From: Chryseobacterium defluvii
Lineage (GTDB): Bacteria; Bacteroidota; Bacteroidia; Flavobacteriales; Weeksellaceae
Assembly: GCF_003634775.1 (NCBI RefSeq)
Contig: NZ_RBXB01000001.1
Span: 186,001-250,000, forward strand
Reading direction: 5' to 3'
DNA length: 64,000 nucleotides
Shown: one piece after another, positions 56,219 to 64,000 of the stretch
Layout of the letters: each line of letters begins with the position of its first letter
Position numbering within the stretch: position 1 is the stretch's first letter
Made by a program: the position numbers and the translations under genes
Notes under the pieces: generated by a model
The model's input: only the letters and a program-made list of their open reading frames with translations
Databases searched by the model: none
Told to the model about the DNA's origin: nothing

Positions 56219-57757
56219 TTATTGGACAATAAATTTCTTATTTCCAATCAACGTATTTTTTTCATCATAAATGCTAAGGAAATATTCTCCGGAAGCAAGA
56301 CCTTTTAAATGGATACTTTTTTCTGAAGTAGTCAGTAAGAGCTGGCCAAGAGAGTTGATTACTTTGAATGAATACTTTTTGTTATCATTAATGGAAATGT
56401 GAATAATATCTTTTGCCGGATTAGGATATAAAATAAATTCTTTAGATTTAAAATTGATATCCGCTGTAGCTAAATTAGCTTCAGGCATAAAATTCGAAAC
56501 CACACACGCAAAACGGGAAAAGCCGAAAGCTTCATCTGAAGGATTTGTATTCCCTATAGCAATTCCTGTAGGTTCCGTATTGTAATTGACGTTCGGGTTT
56601 GCCCAACGGTTGATTCTGGTACAACTGATGGAAGCAGCAGTACACTGATCATTATAAGCCATAATAGTTCTCCATCTTTGAGAAGAAGCGCTGGCTGTTC
56701 CTAAAGTAATGGCTGTCTGATTAATATAGCCGTGTTGGTGACTGCAAGGAAGAGAGCCTGTTGCAACATACCAGTCATGATTAAGCCCCATATTATGTCC
56801 CATCTCGTGAGCTAAAGAATAATTGGATACTACACAGTTATAGATGGTCACAGAAAAAGCAGCGTTACTACTGTAGTTGGTAGGATTCGTATTAAGGTTT
56901 CCTAAACCACAAGTGTTCGTTGGAGTAGAGGTAACCAGACTGCAAAGATCTGCTCCATATGTCGTTCTCAAGGTGTGTACATCATCCATATAAGAGTCGC
57001 CGTTGGTTCTGAATCTTGTAAGGTCTGTATTGATATTCCCAGACTCTGTATAGGATATTTCCCCCGAATATACCAGGTTGATAGTGGTGTTGGTAACTCC
57101 GGAATTAATAAGTGCCGTATTGAAATTAGTAACAGCAGTAGCAATTAGGGTATTACTTTGTGAAACTCCGCCCCAGACTGTTCTTGCTGCGGTAGTGTAT
57201 ACAACCATTACATCGATTCTGGTTGCACTGCATACCGGAGTAGATGCGGAACATACATCGGCATTAACTTTATTGGCATTGTCTAAAATTGAAGGATCTA
57301 AAACATAATCATTTTTAGAATCCTGGCTGATCATTTTTTCATCACTTACTACCGATAGGGCAAAAACGTCTCCCTTAGTTTGGTGAAACATCACTTTTTC
57401 TGTACCGGAAGCATACATTCCGGTCACAATATTGTCGTATTTTGAGAGTACTAATTCTGCGTTGGGAGAATTCACTATATCATAAACATACGATTCTGTA
57501 CCGTTGCTGTATCTGAAAATACGATTGAATTTAGCGGTAATCTCTTTATTGGTGGGAAGCGCGATCTGTAGGTCAGACTGTAAATTGAAAGCTGGTTGCA
57601 GATAATACTTCGTTAAAGTATAATTAGAAGCAAGTTCTTTATGTATTTTTTGTTCAGTAGGTAAATTATTTTCATTAATGATATTCTGGAAAACTTTATT
57701 TTGGGCAAAGAACAAGCCTGTACAAAAAATCAACAAAGCTGTAAATTTTGTTTTCAT
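56219..57757 (-). CDS. T9SS-secreted M12B-type metalloprotease
   Basis: Secreted zinc protease of 512 residues. A signal peptide ends near residue 19 (LFFAQ). An N-terminal propeptide-like region (to about 170) precedes a reprolysin-type catalytic domain with the zinc motif HEMGHNMGLNHD at residues 317-328 and Met-turn IMAYND. Residues about 440-512 are a type A T9SS sorting domain (ILYPNPAKDIIH ... YFLSIYDEKN). The likely target is extracellular protein. It has its own -7 element. Confidence 0.93.
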   Translation of the reverse strand: MKTKFTALLIFCTGLFFAQNKVFQNIINENNLPTEQKIHKELASNYTLTKYYLQPAFNLQSDLQIALPTNKEITAKFNRIFRYSNGTESYVYDIVNSPNAELVLSKYDNIVTGMYASGTEKVMFHQTKGDVFALSVVSDEKMISQDSKNDYVLDPSILDNANKVNADVCSASTPVCSATRIDVMVVYTTAARTVWGGVSQSNTLIATAVTNFNTALINSGVTNTTINLVYSGEISYTESGNINTDLTRFRTNGDSYMDDVHTLRTTYGADLCSLVTSTPTNTCGLGNLNTNPTNYSSNAAFSVTIYNCVVSNYSLAHEMGHNMGLNHDWYVATGSLPCSHQHGYINQTAITLGTASASSQRWRTIMAYNDQCTAASISCTRINRWANPNVNYNTEPTGIAIGNTNPSDEAFGFSRFACVVSNFMPEANLATADINFKSKEFILYPNPAKDIIHISINDNKKYSFKVINSLGQLLLTTSEKSIHLKGLASGEYFLSIYDEKNTLIGNKKFIVQ

Positions 57758-57787
57758 AATTATTTAGTTTTAAAATGGTTTTAGAGA

Positions 57788-57795
57788 CAAATATA
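57788..57795 (-). promoter_or_regulatory. -7 element of the M12B protease gene
   Basis: TATATTTG on the minus strand, 30 bases before the ATG. Confidence 0.5.
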
Positions 57796-57852
57796 TAAAT
57801 AAGAGTTTTATAATATAAATAGTTAGCTTAAGGTTGTAATAGCTGGATAAGT

Positions 57853-59202
57853 TTAAAAAAGCCTTTCATGAAATTCTTCAATTTTACTTACCTCTTCAAT
57901 TTTGATCCCGAATTTCTTCTTGGAAATTTTGTTAAGATTGGAAATGAAAATTTTCTCATAACCCAGTTTTTCAGCTTCAGAAATCCTTTGTTCAGCTTGT
58001 GCGATAGGACGAATTTCACCGCTCAAACCAATCTCGCCCGCAAAACAAAAATGTTCAGAAATAGCAATGTCTTCATTGGAAGATAGGATAGACGCTACAA
58101 CAGCTAAATCTAAAGCCGGATCGTCCGTTTTAATTCCCCCTGTAATATTCAGGAAAACATCTTTGGCTCCCAATTGGAATCCTGCTCTTTTTTCCAGGAC
58201 GGCGAGAAGCATATTCAGTCTTTTAGCATCAAAACCTGTTGAACTTCTTTGTGGAGTTCCATAAACGGCAGTACTCACCAAAGCCTGGATCTCTAATAAC
58301 ATAGGACGGTTTCCTTCCAATGTTACCGCAACAGAATTTCCGGAAAGCTCTTCGAATTTCTTGGTGATTAAAATTTCAGAAGGATTTTTGATTTCTCTCA
58401 GCCCTTGTGCAACCATTTCGTAGATTCCGATTTCAGCAGTTGAACCGAAACGGTTTTTATTGGCTCTCAACAATCTGAAAAGGTGGTTTCTGTCCCCATC
58501 GAAATTCAAAACGACATCTACCATGTGCTCCAGAACTTTCGGTCCTGCAATTTGGCCGTCTTTAGTAATGTGACCTACAAGAAAAACAGGAGTGTTATTT
58601 TCTTTGGCATATTTGATGATCTCATTGGAACATTCCCTGATCTGGGAAACGGTTCCCGGTGAACTTTCAATAAGCTGGGACTGTAAAGTTTGAATGGAAT
58701 CTATGATGATAAAATCGGGTTCCAGCTTTTTGGCTTCGTGAAGAATTTTCTCCAGTGAAGTTTCAGTGAAGAGAAAACAATTGGGATTCTGAATTTCTGT
58801 TAATCGGTCTGCCCTCATTTTGATCTGAGACGCACTTTCTTCCCCCGAAACGTAGAAAATCTTTTTCTTCATTTTCAAAGCAAGCTGAAGAAGAAGGGTG
58901 GATTTTCCGATTCCGGGTTCTCCACCGATCAGAGTGACCGAACCTAAAACAATTCCGCCGCCCAATACACGATTGAGTTCTTCAGAAGGGGTTTTAATTC
59001 TTGGTTCTTCACTGGTTTCAACCTCAATAATATTAATGACGTGCTGTTTCGATTTTGATGAAGGAAGGCTTTTATGGGAGGGTTTTTCTATCACTTCCTC
59101 CACCAAAGTGTTCCATTGCCCGCAATTTTTGCATTGCCCCATCCATTGGGAATACTGGGTTCCGCAGTTTTGACAGAAATATGCTGTTTTAAGTTTTGCC
59201 AT
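57853..59202 (-). CDS. radA: DNA repair protein RadA
   Basis: Recombination protein of 449 residues that promotes branch migration. It has the N-terminal zinc finger (CQNCGTQYSQWMGQCKNCG), Walker A GGEPGIGKST at residues 93-102, Walker B FIIIDSIQT, the RadA-specific KNRFG motif and a C-terminal Lon-like domain (DLAVVASILSS). Length normal. It lies 95 bases from the protease gene and about 58 bases from the hypothetical gene at 59261. Confidence 0.98.
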   Translation of the reverse strand: MAKLKTAYFCQNCGTQYSQWMGQCKNCGQWNTLVEEVIEKPSHKSLPSSKSKQHVINIIEVETSEEPRIKTPSEELNRVLGGGIVLGSVTLIGGEPGIGKSTLLLQLALKMKKKIFYVSGEESASQIKMRADRLTEIQNPNCFLFTETSLEKILHEAKKLEPDFIIIDSIQTLQSQLIESSPGTVSQIRECSNEIIKYAKENNTPVFLVGHITKDGQIAGPKVLEHMVDVVLNFDGDRNHLFRLLRANKNRFGSTAEIGIYEMVAQGLREIKNPSEILITKKFEELSGNSVAVTLEGNRPMLLEIQALVSTAVYGTPQRSSTGFDAKRLNMLLAVLEKRAGFQLGAKDVFLNITGGIKTDDPALDLAVVASILSSNEDIAISEHFCFAGEIGLSGEIRPIAQAEQRISEAEKLGYEKIFISNLNKISKKKFGIKIEEVSKIEEFHERLF

Positions 59203-59260
59203 ACCGCGAAGTTCTTGAAAATTTTTTAATTTCTTTCTTTTGAGTTGATTTAAAGATCTC

Positions 59261-59848
59261 CTAAGACTCTTTTAAATTTTGTCTTAGCTCTTTCAGATTA
59301 TTCAACACATCTTCTGAGGAAGGTATCATAGGAATTTGTGATTCAATTCTTTCAACTAAGCTCTGGAATGTAGCTTCATTATTCAATACTTTTAGGCTGT
59401 ATTCAAAAGGATATAGAGAAAGTACCCCGCCATTGTTATTATATTTTAAGGTAAGGCCCCTTAAAGGATATTCAGGTTCCGAATCCTTATATAATATAAA
59501 ATCAAAATTCTTGATAAGATATTGTGAAAAAACAATTGCTAAATTTAATATGACCATTGAATCCGCCATTTGGAAATTCTGGCAATAAGCATGGAAACCC
59601 GGACCTTCATGAATGATTTGATCCAAATTGACTGGATGGTTAATAATAGTATGCTTTTGAGAGATATGATTATCTATGTAATAACTTTCGATCATTTTTA
59701 TACTGTCGTCGAAAGACATTTCATATATATTTTGTTCGGTATATCTTTTGTCAAAATATTCCGTTGAATAAACACCGGAAATACTTGCCGGACTTTCATT
59801 ATGCGGGGTGTGTTTTCTTGAGGAAAAGATTTTTTTGAAAAAATTCAT
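59261..59848 (-). CDS. Protein of unknown function
   Basis: Cytoplasmic protein of 195 residues, no signal peptide. It starts MNFFKKIFSSRKHT and contains a folded middle (FHAYCQNFQMADSMVILNLAIVFSQYLIKNF) and a helical C-terminus (SSEDVLNNLKELRQNLKES). No family is recognised. The gene has its own -7 element and may be co-transcribed with radA. Confidence 0.7.
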   Translation of the reverse strand: MNFFKKIFSSRKHTPHNESPASISGVYSTEYFDKRYTEQNIYEMSFDDSIKMIESYYIDNHISQKHTIINHPVNLDQIIHEGPGFHAYCQNFQMADSMVILNLAIVFSQYLIKNFDFILYKDSEPEYPLRGLTLKYNNNGGVLSLYPFEYSLKVLNNEATFQSLVERIESQIPMIPSSEDVLNNLKELRQNLKES

Positions 59849-59873
59849 GTATTGATTATATTAAGTTTTAAAA

Positions 59874-59881
59874 CAAATATA
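59874..59881 (-). promoter_or_regulatory. -7 element of the gene at 59261
   Basis: TATATTTG on the minus strand, 25 bases before the ATG. Confidence 0.5.
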
Positions 59882-59899
59882 TGAAATATTAAAATCGGG

Positions 59900-59931
59900 T
59901 TTGACTTGTATCTCTTTTTCCCCTAACTTTG
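59900..59931 (+). promoter_or_regulatory. pyrG promoter
   Basis: TTTG at 59900-59903 and TAACTTTG at 59924-59931, 20 bases apart, as at rpoB. The in-frame TTG within the -7 element is not a start; ATG 59947 is. Confidence 0.7.
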
Positions 59932-59946
59932 CACAAACCTAATCTA

Positions 59947-61554
59947 ATGAGTAAAAAGAATACAAAATACATCTTTGTGACAGGAGGTGTAACTTCATCT
60001 TTGGGAAAAGGAATCGTTTCTGCTTCTCTGGGACTACTACTAAAATCACGCGGTTTTAATGTAACGATCCAAAAACTAGATCCTTATATCAACATCGACC
60101 CAGGAACACTGAATCCTTATGAACACGGAGAATGCTATGTAACCGAAGATGGTGCGGAGACGGATCTGGATTTAGGTCATTACGAGCGATACTTAGATGC
60201 TCCCACTTCCCAAAACAACAACGTTACTACAGGAAAAATTTACCAGACTGTTATTGAAAAAGAAAGAAAAGGAGACTTTTTAGGAAAAACAGTTCAGGTA
60301 ATTCCCCATATTACTAACGAAATCAAGCGTAGAATTAAAATTCTTTCCAAGCAGAACTACGATATCATCATTACGGAGATCGGAGGAACTGTGGGAGATA
60401 TTGAATCCCTTCCTTATATTGAAACTGTCCGCCAGCTGAAGTGGGAATTGGGAGAGAAGAATTCTATGGTCATCCACTTGACCTTATTGCCATATCTGGC
60501 TTCAAGTGGAGAATTAAAAACAAAACCGTCACAACATTCCGTTCGTCAATTGATGGAAAGCGGAATTATGGCAGATGTATTAGTCTGCAGAACGGAACAT
60601 AAAATTCCAAAAGATCAGAGAGCAAAATTGGCTCAGTTCTGTAACGTTCCTTTAGATAATGTCATTGAATGTAAAGATTTGGATACGATCTATGAGGTTC
60701 CGATGTATCTTCAAAAGCAAAATTTTGATGATGTAGTTTTAAAAGGGCTGGATCTTAAAAGCGATAAAGATGCTGATCTTAAAGACTGGAAAAATTTCCT
60801 TAAGAAATTCCAGAACCCTAAAAAGACAGTGGAAATTGCATTGGTAGGTAAATATATTTCTCTTCAGGATTCTTATATCTCTATTGCTGAAGCTTTCAAA
60901 CATGCAGGAGCAGACCTGGAAACAGGTGTGAAAGTAAGATGGGTATACAGTGGAGATATCACAGAAGAAAATATCAAGGAAACTTTAAAAGGAGTGAACG
61001 GAATTCTGATTGCTCCGGGCTTCGGAGACAGAGGAATTGAAGGAAAAGTTCTTACCGCACAATATGCAAGAGAAAACAAAATTCCAATGTTGGGAATCTG
61101 TTTAGGTATGCAGATTATGACGATTGAGTTTGCAAGAAATGTCCTTGGACATTCAAAAGCCAACTCTATGGAATTCGATACAGCTACGCCGGATCCTGTG
61201 ATTTCATTAATGGAAGAGCAGAAGAATATTGTGGACAAAGGAGGAACTATGCGTCTTGGAGCTTGGAAATGTGCTTTGAAAAACGGTTCTAAATTATCAG
61301 ATATCTACGGAAGCAAAAATATTTTGGAGAGACACCGTCACCGTTATGAATTCAATAGCGATTATCTGCAGGATTTCGAAAAGAAAGGCTTTTTTGCTAC
61401 AGGGACAAACCCGGAAACAGGATTGGTTGAAGCCCTTGAAATGCCGGACCATCCGTTCTATGTAGGAGTACAGTACCATCCGGAATATAAAAGTACGGTA
61501 GCAACACCGCATCCTTTATTCAGAGCTTTTATTAAAGCTTGTGCATCGAAATAA
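59947..61554 (+). CDS. pyrG: CTP synthase
   Basis: Enzyme of 535 residues that converts UTP, ATP and glutamine to CTP. The synthase domain starts KYIFVTGGVTSSLGKGI and has the metal-binding GECYVTEDGAETDLDLG. The glutaminase domain (about 290-535) has the nucleophile elbow LGICLGMQ and the His-Glu pair in YHPEYKS. The start at 59947 is set by the promoter just upstream. Normal length for the family. Confidence 0.98.
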   Translation: MSKKNTKYIFVTGGVTSSLGKGIVSASLGLLLKSRGFNVTIQKLDPYINIDPGTLNPYEHGECYVTEDGAETDLDLGHYERYLDAPTSQNNNVTTGKIYQTVIEKERKGDFLGKTVQVIPHITNEIKRRIKILSKQNYDIIITEIGGTVGDIESLPYIETVRQLKWELGEKNSMVIHLTLLPYLASSGELKTKPSQHSVRQLMESGIMADVLVCRTEHKIPKDQRAKLAQFCNVPLDNVIECKDLDTIYEVPMYLQKQNFDDVVLKGLDLKSDKDADLKDWKNFLKKFQNPKKTVEIALVGKYISLQDSYISIAEAFKHAGADLETGVKVRWVYSGDITEENIKETLKGVNGILIAPGFGDRGIEGKVLTAQYARENKIPMLGICLGMQIMTIEFARNVLGHSKANSMEFDTATPDPVISLMEEQKNIVDKGGTMRLGAWKCALKNGSKLSDIYGSKNILERHRHRYEFNSDYLQDFEKKGFFATGTNPETGLVEALEMPDHPFYVGVQYHPEYKSTVATPHPLFRAFIKACASK

Positions 61555-61584
61555 AGTAATTACATACGATAAACGTCTTACTTT

Positions 61585-61623
61585 AAACTCAGGTTGATTA
61601 TTATCAGCCTGAGTTTATTATTT
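61585..61623 (+). terminator. Terminator of pyrG
   Basis: AAACTCAGGTTGAT / ATCAGCCTGAGTTT, a 14-bp stem with one G-T wobble and a TATT loop, followed by an AT-rich tail. Confidence 0.85.
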
Positions 61624-61662
61624 TGTAATAGGGTAAAAGATAGAGTTTTGATAAAAAAACAG

Positions 61663-61670
61663 TATTTTTG
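61663..61670 (+). promoter_or_regulatory. -7 element of yidC
   Basis: TATTTTTG, exact match, 62 bases before the ATG. Confidence 0.5.
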
Positions 61671-61732
61671 TCAGCTCAAAAAGTAAGTACAATTGTACGT
61701 ACAGATAAAAATAAAATTTTAATAAAATCAAC

Positions 61733-63532
61733 ATGCAACAGAACAACGGACTCGATAAAAGTCAAATGATTAGTTTTGCGGTTTTATGTTTGGTTCTTTT
61801 CGGCTTCATGTTCTATTTCCAGAACAAGCAGCAAAAAGAAGAGGAGCTGAAAGCTCAGCAACAAAAAACTGAACAGGTAAAAACTGCCGTAAAACAAACT
61901 CAGGCAAGTAATATCAATCCAAATGTAACTCCCAATGCGATTCAGGTTTCCAATCTGGCCAACAACGAATTGAAACTGGAATTTTCCAGCTTAGGAGGAC
62001 AGGTTTCTAAAGTAGAGCTTTCTCAATATAAAGCTTATGATCAGAAAAGTGATAAAGCAGATCTGCCTCTTTATCTGATTAATAAAAATAATTCGAACTA
62101 CGGATTTCAGTTTAAAGATAAAACAGGGAAAGTGATCAATACCAAAGATTTGGTATTCTCTCCGACAGTTAACGGAAACTCAGTGACCATGACCGCTAAT
62201 TACGGCGGTGCTGTTATCCAGTTTATCTATACATTACTTCCGAAATACACCCTAGATTTTAAAGTAAGAACCCAGGGACTTGCCAAGGTTACTTCTGATA
62301 CAAAAGCAGATTTCATCTGGAACTATAATGTAAGAAACTTAGAAAAGGGTAGATCCCAGGAGCAGTCACACTCGGAATTTTCTTATGCATTCAATAATTA
62401 TAAGGATTATGATTACGATGCAAGAACAACTATGGATGAGCCGGAGGAAACTTTAAACTGGATAGGAGTAAAACAGCAGTTTTTCTCATCAATCATTGAA
62501 GCTAAGACCGGATTTACACAAAGTAAAGGAAGTCAGGAAAATGTGGAAGAAGGAGAATATCTGAAGAAATTCAATTACGAAGGTTTTGTTCAGATGACCG
62601 GGAATGAATTGAACCAGGATTTTTCATGGTATTTCATGCCGTTGGATCTGCCTTTATTGAAATCTTATGATAAAAACTTTGATGAAATTTTACCATTAGG
62701 CTGGTCGTTTATCGGATCCATGAACCGTTGGTTCTTTATGCCGATGTATAACTTTATTTCTTCTTGGGGAGTTACTGCAGGCTGGGCTATTTTCATATTG
62801 ACAATCATTGTAAAGCTTATCCTGTCGCCAATTATGTACAAACAGCATAAATTGAGTGCGATGATGAGAGTGATCCGTCCTGAAATTGATGAGGTGAATG
62901 CCAAATTGAAAGATGCAGACCCGATGAAGAAGCAACAGGCGACTATGGAAGTGTACAGAAAAGCAGGTGTCAATCAAATGGCAGGTTGTTTGCCGGCATT
63001 GGTGCAAATCCCGATTTTCTATGCCTTATTCCGTTTCTTCCCGAACTTTATAGATTTAAGAGGGGAGGGCTTCTGGTTTGCAAAAGACTTAACTGCTTAT
63101 GATGATCTCATTAAGTTACCATTTAACATTCCTTTCTTAGGCGATCATTTAAGTGTGTTCGCGTTGGCATGTACGGTGGTAATCCTTATTTATACCATTA
63201 TGACTTCAGGAAATATTCAGCAGCCACAACAGGAAGGAATGCCGAACATGAAAGTATTAATGTATATCTTCCCGATTACATTCCTGTTCTTCCTGAATAC
63301 ATCTGCATCCGGTTTATCTTGGTATTATTTTGTATCAAATGCCATCAATATTTTAATTATCCTTGTTATTAAATACTGGATTTTGGATGAGAAAAAGATT
63401 CACGCACAAATTCAGGCTAATAAAGAAAAGCCAAAAGCGGAAGGAAAGTTCCAAAAGAGAATGAGAGAAATGATGGAGAAAGCTCAGGAGCAACAGAAAA
63501 TGACAGAGCAGCAAAGAAATAAAAAGAAATAA
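61733..63532 (+). CDS. yidC: Membrane protein insertase YidC
   Basis: Inner-membrane insertase of 599 residues. An N-terminal transmembrane anchor (residues about 10-28) precedes the periplasmic domain (to about 350), then the 60KD_IMP core with helices from about 348 (WAIFILTIIVKLILSPIMYKQHKLSAMMRVIRPEI) to 555, containing the conserved Arg of the hydrophilic groove. The C-terminus is basic and Gln-rich, as in family members that bind ribosomes. It inserts proteins into the membrane with or without SecYEG. Confidence 0.97.
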   Translation: MQQNNGLDKSQMISFAVLCLVLFGFMFYFQNKQQKEEELKAQQQKTEQVKTAVKQTQASNINPNVTPNAIQVSNLANNELKLEFSSLGGQVSKVELSQYKAYDQKSDKADLPLYLINKNNSNYGFQFKDKTGKVINTKDLVFSPTVNGNSVTMTANYGGAVIQFIYTLLPKYTLDFKVRTQGLAKVTSDTKADFIWNYNVRNLEKGRSQEQSHSEFSYAFNNYKDYDYDARTTMDEPEETLNWIGVKQQFFSSIIEAKTGFTQSKGSQENVEEGEYLKKFNYEGFVQMTGNELNQDFSWYFMPLDLPLLKSYDKNFDEILPLGWSFIGSMNRWFFMPMYNFISSWGVTAGWAIFILTIIVKLILSPIMYKQHKLSAMMRVIRPEIDEVNAKLKDADPMKKQQATMEVYRKAGVNQMAGCLPALVQIPIFYALFRFFPNFIDLRGEGFWFAKDLTAYDDLIKLPFNIPFLGDHLSVFALACTVVILIYTIMTSGNIQQPQQEGMPNMKVLMYIFPITFLFFLNTSASGLSWYYFVSNAINILIILVIKYWILDEKKIHAQIQANKEKPKAEGKFQKRMREMMEKAQEQQKMTEQQRNKKK

Positions 63533-63545
63533 CATATCATAACAG

Positions 63546-63577
63546 AAAGAGAAGCAAATTATTGCTTCTCTTTTTTA
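63546..63577. terminator. Terminator between yidC and rnhB
   Basis: AAAGAGAAGCAA / TTGCTTCTCTTT, a perfect 12-bp stem with a 4-base loop and T tract. Confidence 0.9.
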
Positions 63578-63639
63578 TTTAGAGGGATTTTAAATTTCAT
63601 TTCTGAAGGCTGTAAAATCATAATTCAAATTTGAAAAAT

Positions 63640-64000
63640 TTAATCGTATTCAAGCCTGAAGGATCTTCTGTGATATTTGGTAGGACCATGCTTCGAAAGC
63701 GCTTCCTGATGCAGTTTGGTTGCATACCCAAAGTTTGTATTCCAGCCATACTGCGGGAATTCATCATGCAACCTAATCATCAATCTATCTCTGTAGTTCT
63801 TTGCTAAAATAGATGCTGCAGCGATAGATAATACTTTAGCATCGCCTTTTATAATACATTGATGGGGAATATAATTATAGGGATGGAATCTATTTCCGTC
63901 TACTAAAATAAGTTCCGGCCTTATAGTTAATTGATCTAATGCTTTATGCATCGCATGTATGCTGGCGTTCAATATATTGTGCTGGTCTATGAACTCTGCA
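63640..64000 (-). CDS. rnhB: Ribonuclease HII, 5' part beyond the window
   Basis: C-terminal 119 codons of RNase HII, which cuts the RNA strand of DNA-RNA hybrids and removes misincorporated ribonucleotides. The segment contains LILVDGN (acidic metal ligand), [19 protein letters not shown] (conserved core) and the RDRLM and [31 protein letters not shown] motif. The N-terminal GxDEAG metal site lies outside the window. Confidence 0.95.
   Translation of the reverse strand, partial: AEFIDQHNILNASIHAMHKALDQLTIRPELILVDGNRFHPYNYIPHQCIIKGDAKVLSIAAASILAKNYRDRLMIRLHDEFPQYGWNTNFGYATKLHQEALSKHGPTKYHRRSFRLEYD

Noticed and set aside
59929-59946. TTG start for pyrG
   Set aside because: It lies inside the -7 promoter element, so it cannot be in the transcript.

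Overview
The window looks like a chromosomal segment of a Chryseobacterium-type flavobacterium (Bacteroidota, Weeksellaceae-like). The evidence is low GC, repeated matches to the Bacteroidota promoter -7 element TAnnTTTG, type IX secretion (T9SS) C-terminal sorting domains, and proteins typical of the group (DUF5777, DUF3467, DUF6702, HupE/UreJ). I saw no rRNA, tRNA or CRISPR array. Family names come from reading motifs in the translations; no database search was run.

Layout. 1-8456: four secreted proteins in two terminator-bounded pairs (a beta-roll repeat protein, a T9SS/TSP3 protein, a giant DUF11 protein and a small relative). 8457-17480: strong promoter, long leader, rpoB, rpoC and a DUF3467 gene. 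17606-21467: a Crp/Fnr regulator followed by a five-gene exported redox-like cluster (DUF5777 barrel, mono-haem cytochrome c lipoprotein, YceI, ankyrin protein, DOMON protein with a T9SS signal), with a CRP-type operator in front. 21541-33850: metabolic and housekeeping genes (phosphodiesterase, esterase, alpha-amylase, dinB, GNAT, TlpA-like lipoprotein, lpxK, truA, a second Crp-like regulator with an alpha/beta hydrolase, ABC exporter). 33865-46058: mostly minus-strand genes (M43 protease, methyltransferase, KgtP-like transporter, ribB with an FMN riboswitch, small enzymes and hypotheticals). 46059-48430: an accessory patch with a nested-hairpin element, an XRE regulator with its own inverted repeats, and an AT-rich P-loop ATPase. 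48509-50950: groES and groEL split by a four-helix-bundle (IVP/S23) gene flanked by inverted repeats. 51001-64000: a small double-glycine peptide gene, M1 peptidase, HupE, DUF6702, ACP hydrolase, M12B protease, radA, pyrG, yidC and the 3' part of rnhB.

How the genes work together. Housekeeping functions cover transcription (rpoBC), folding (groESL), membrane insertion (yidC), lipid A (lpxK), tRNA modification (truA), recombination and translesion synthesis (radA, dinB), CTP synthesis (pyrG) and riboflavin (ribB). The most interesting candidates for an undescribed system are: (1) the Crp-controlled cytochrome/YceI/DOMON cluster, where the regulator's RExxxR recognition helix fits the GTGA-N6-TCAC site placed at a class II activator position; (2) the IVP element inside groESL; (3) the XRE/ATPase patch with its 87-nt nested hairpin; and (4) a 43-residue GG-leader cysteine peptide next to groES.
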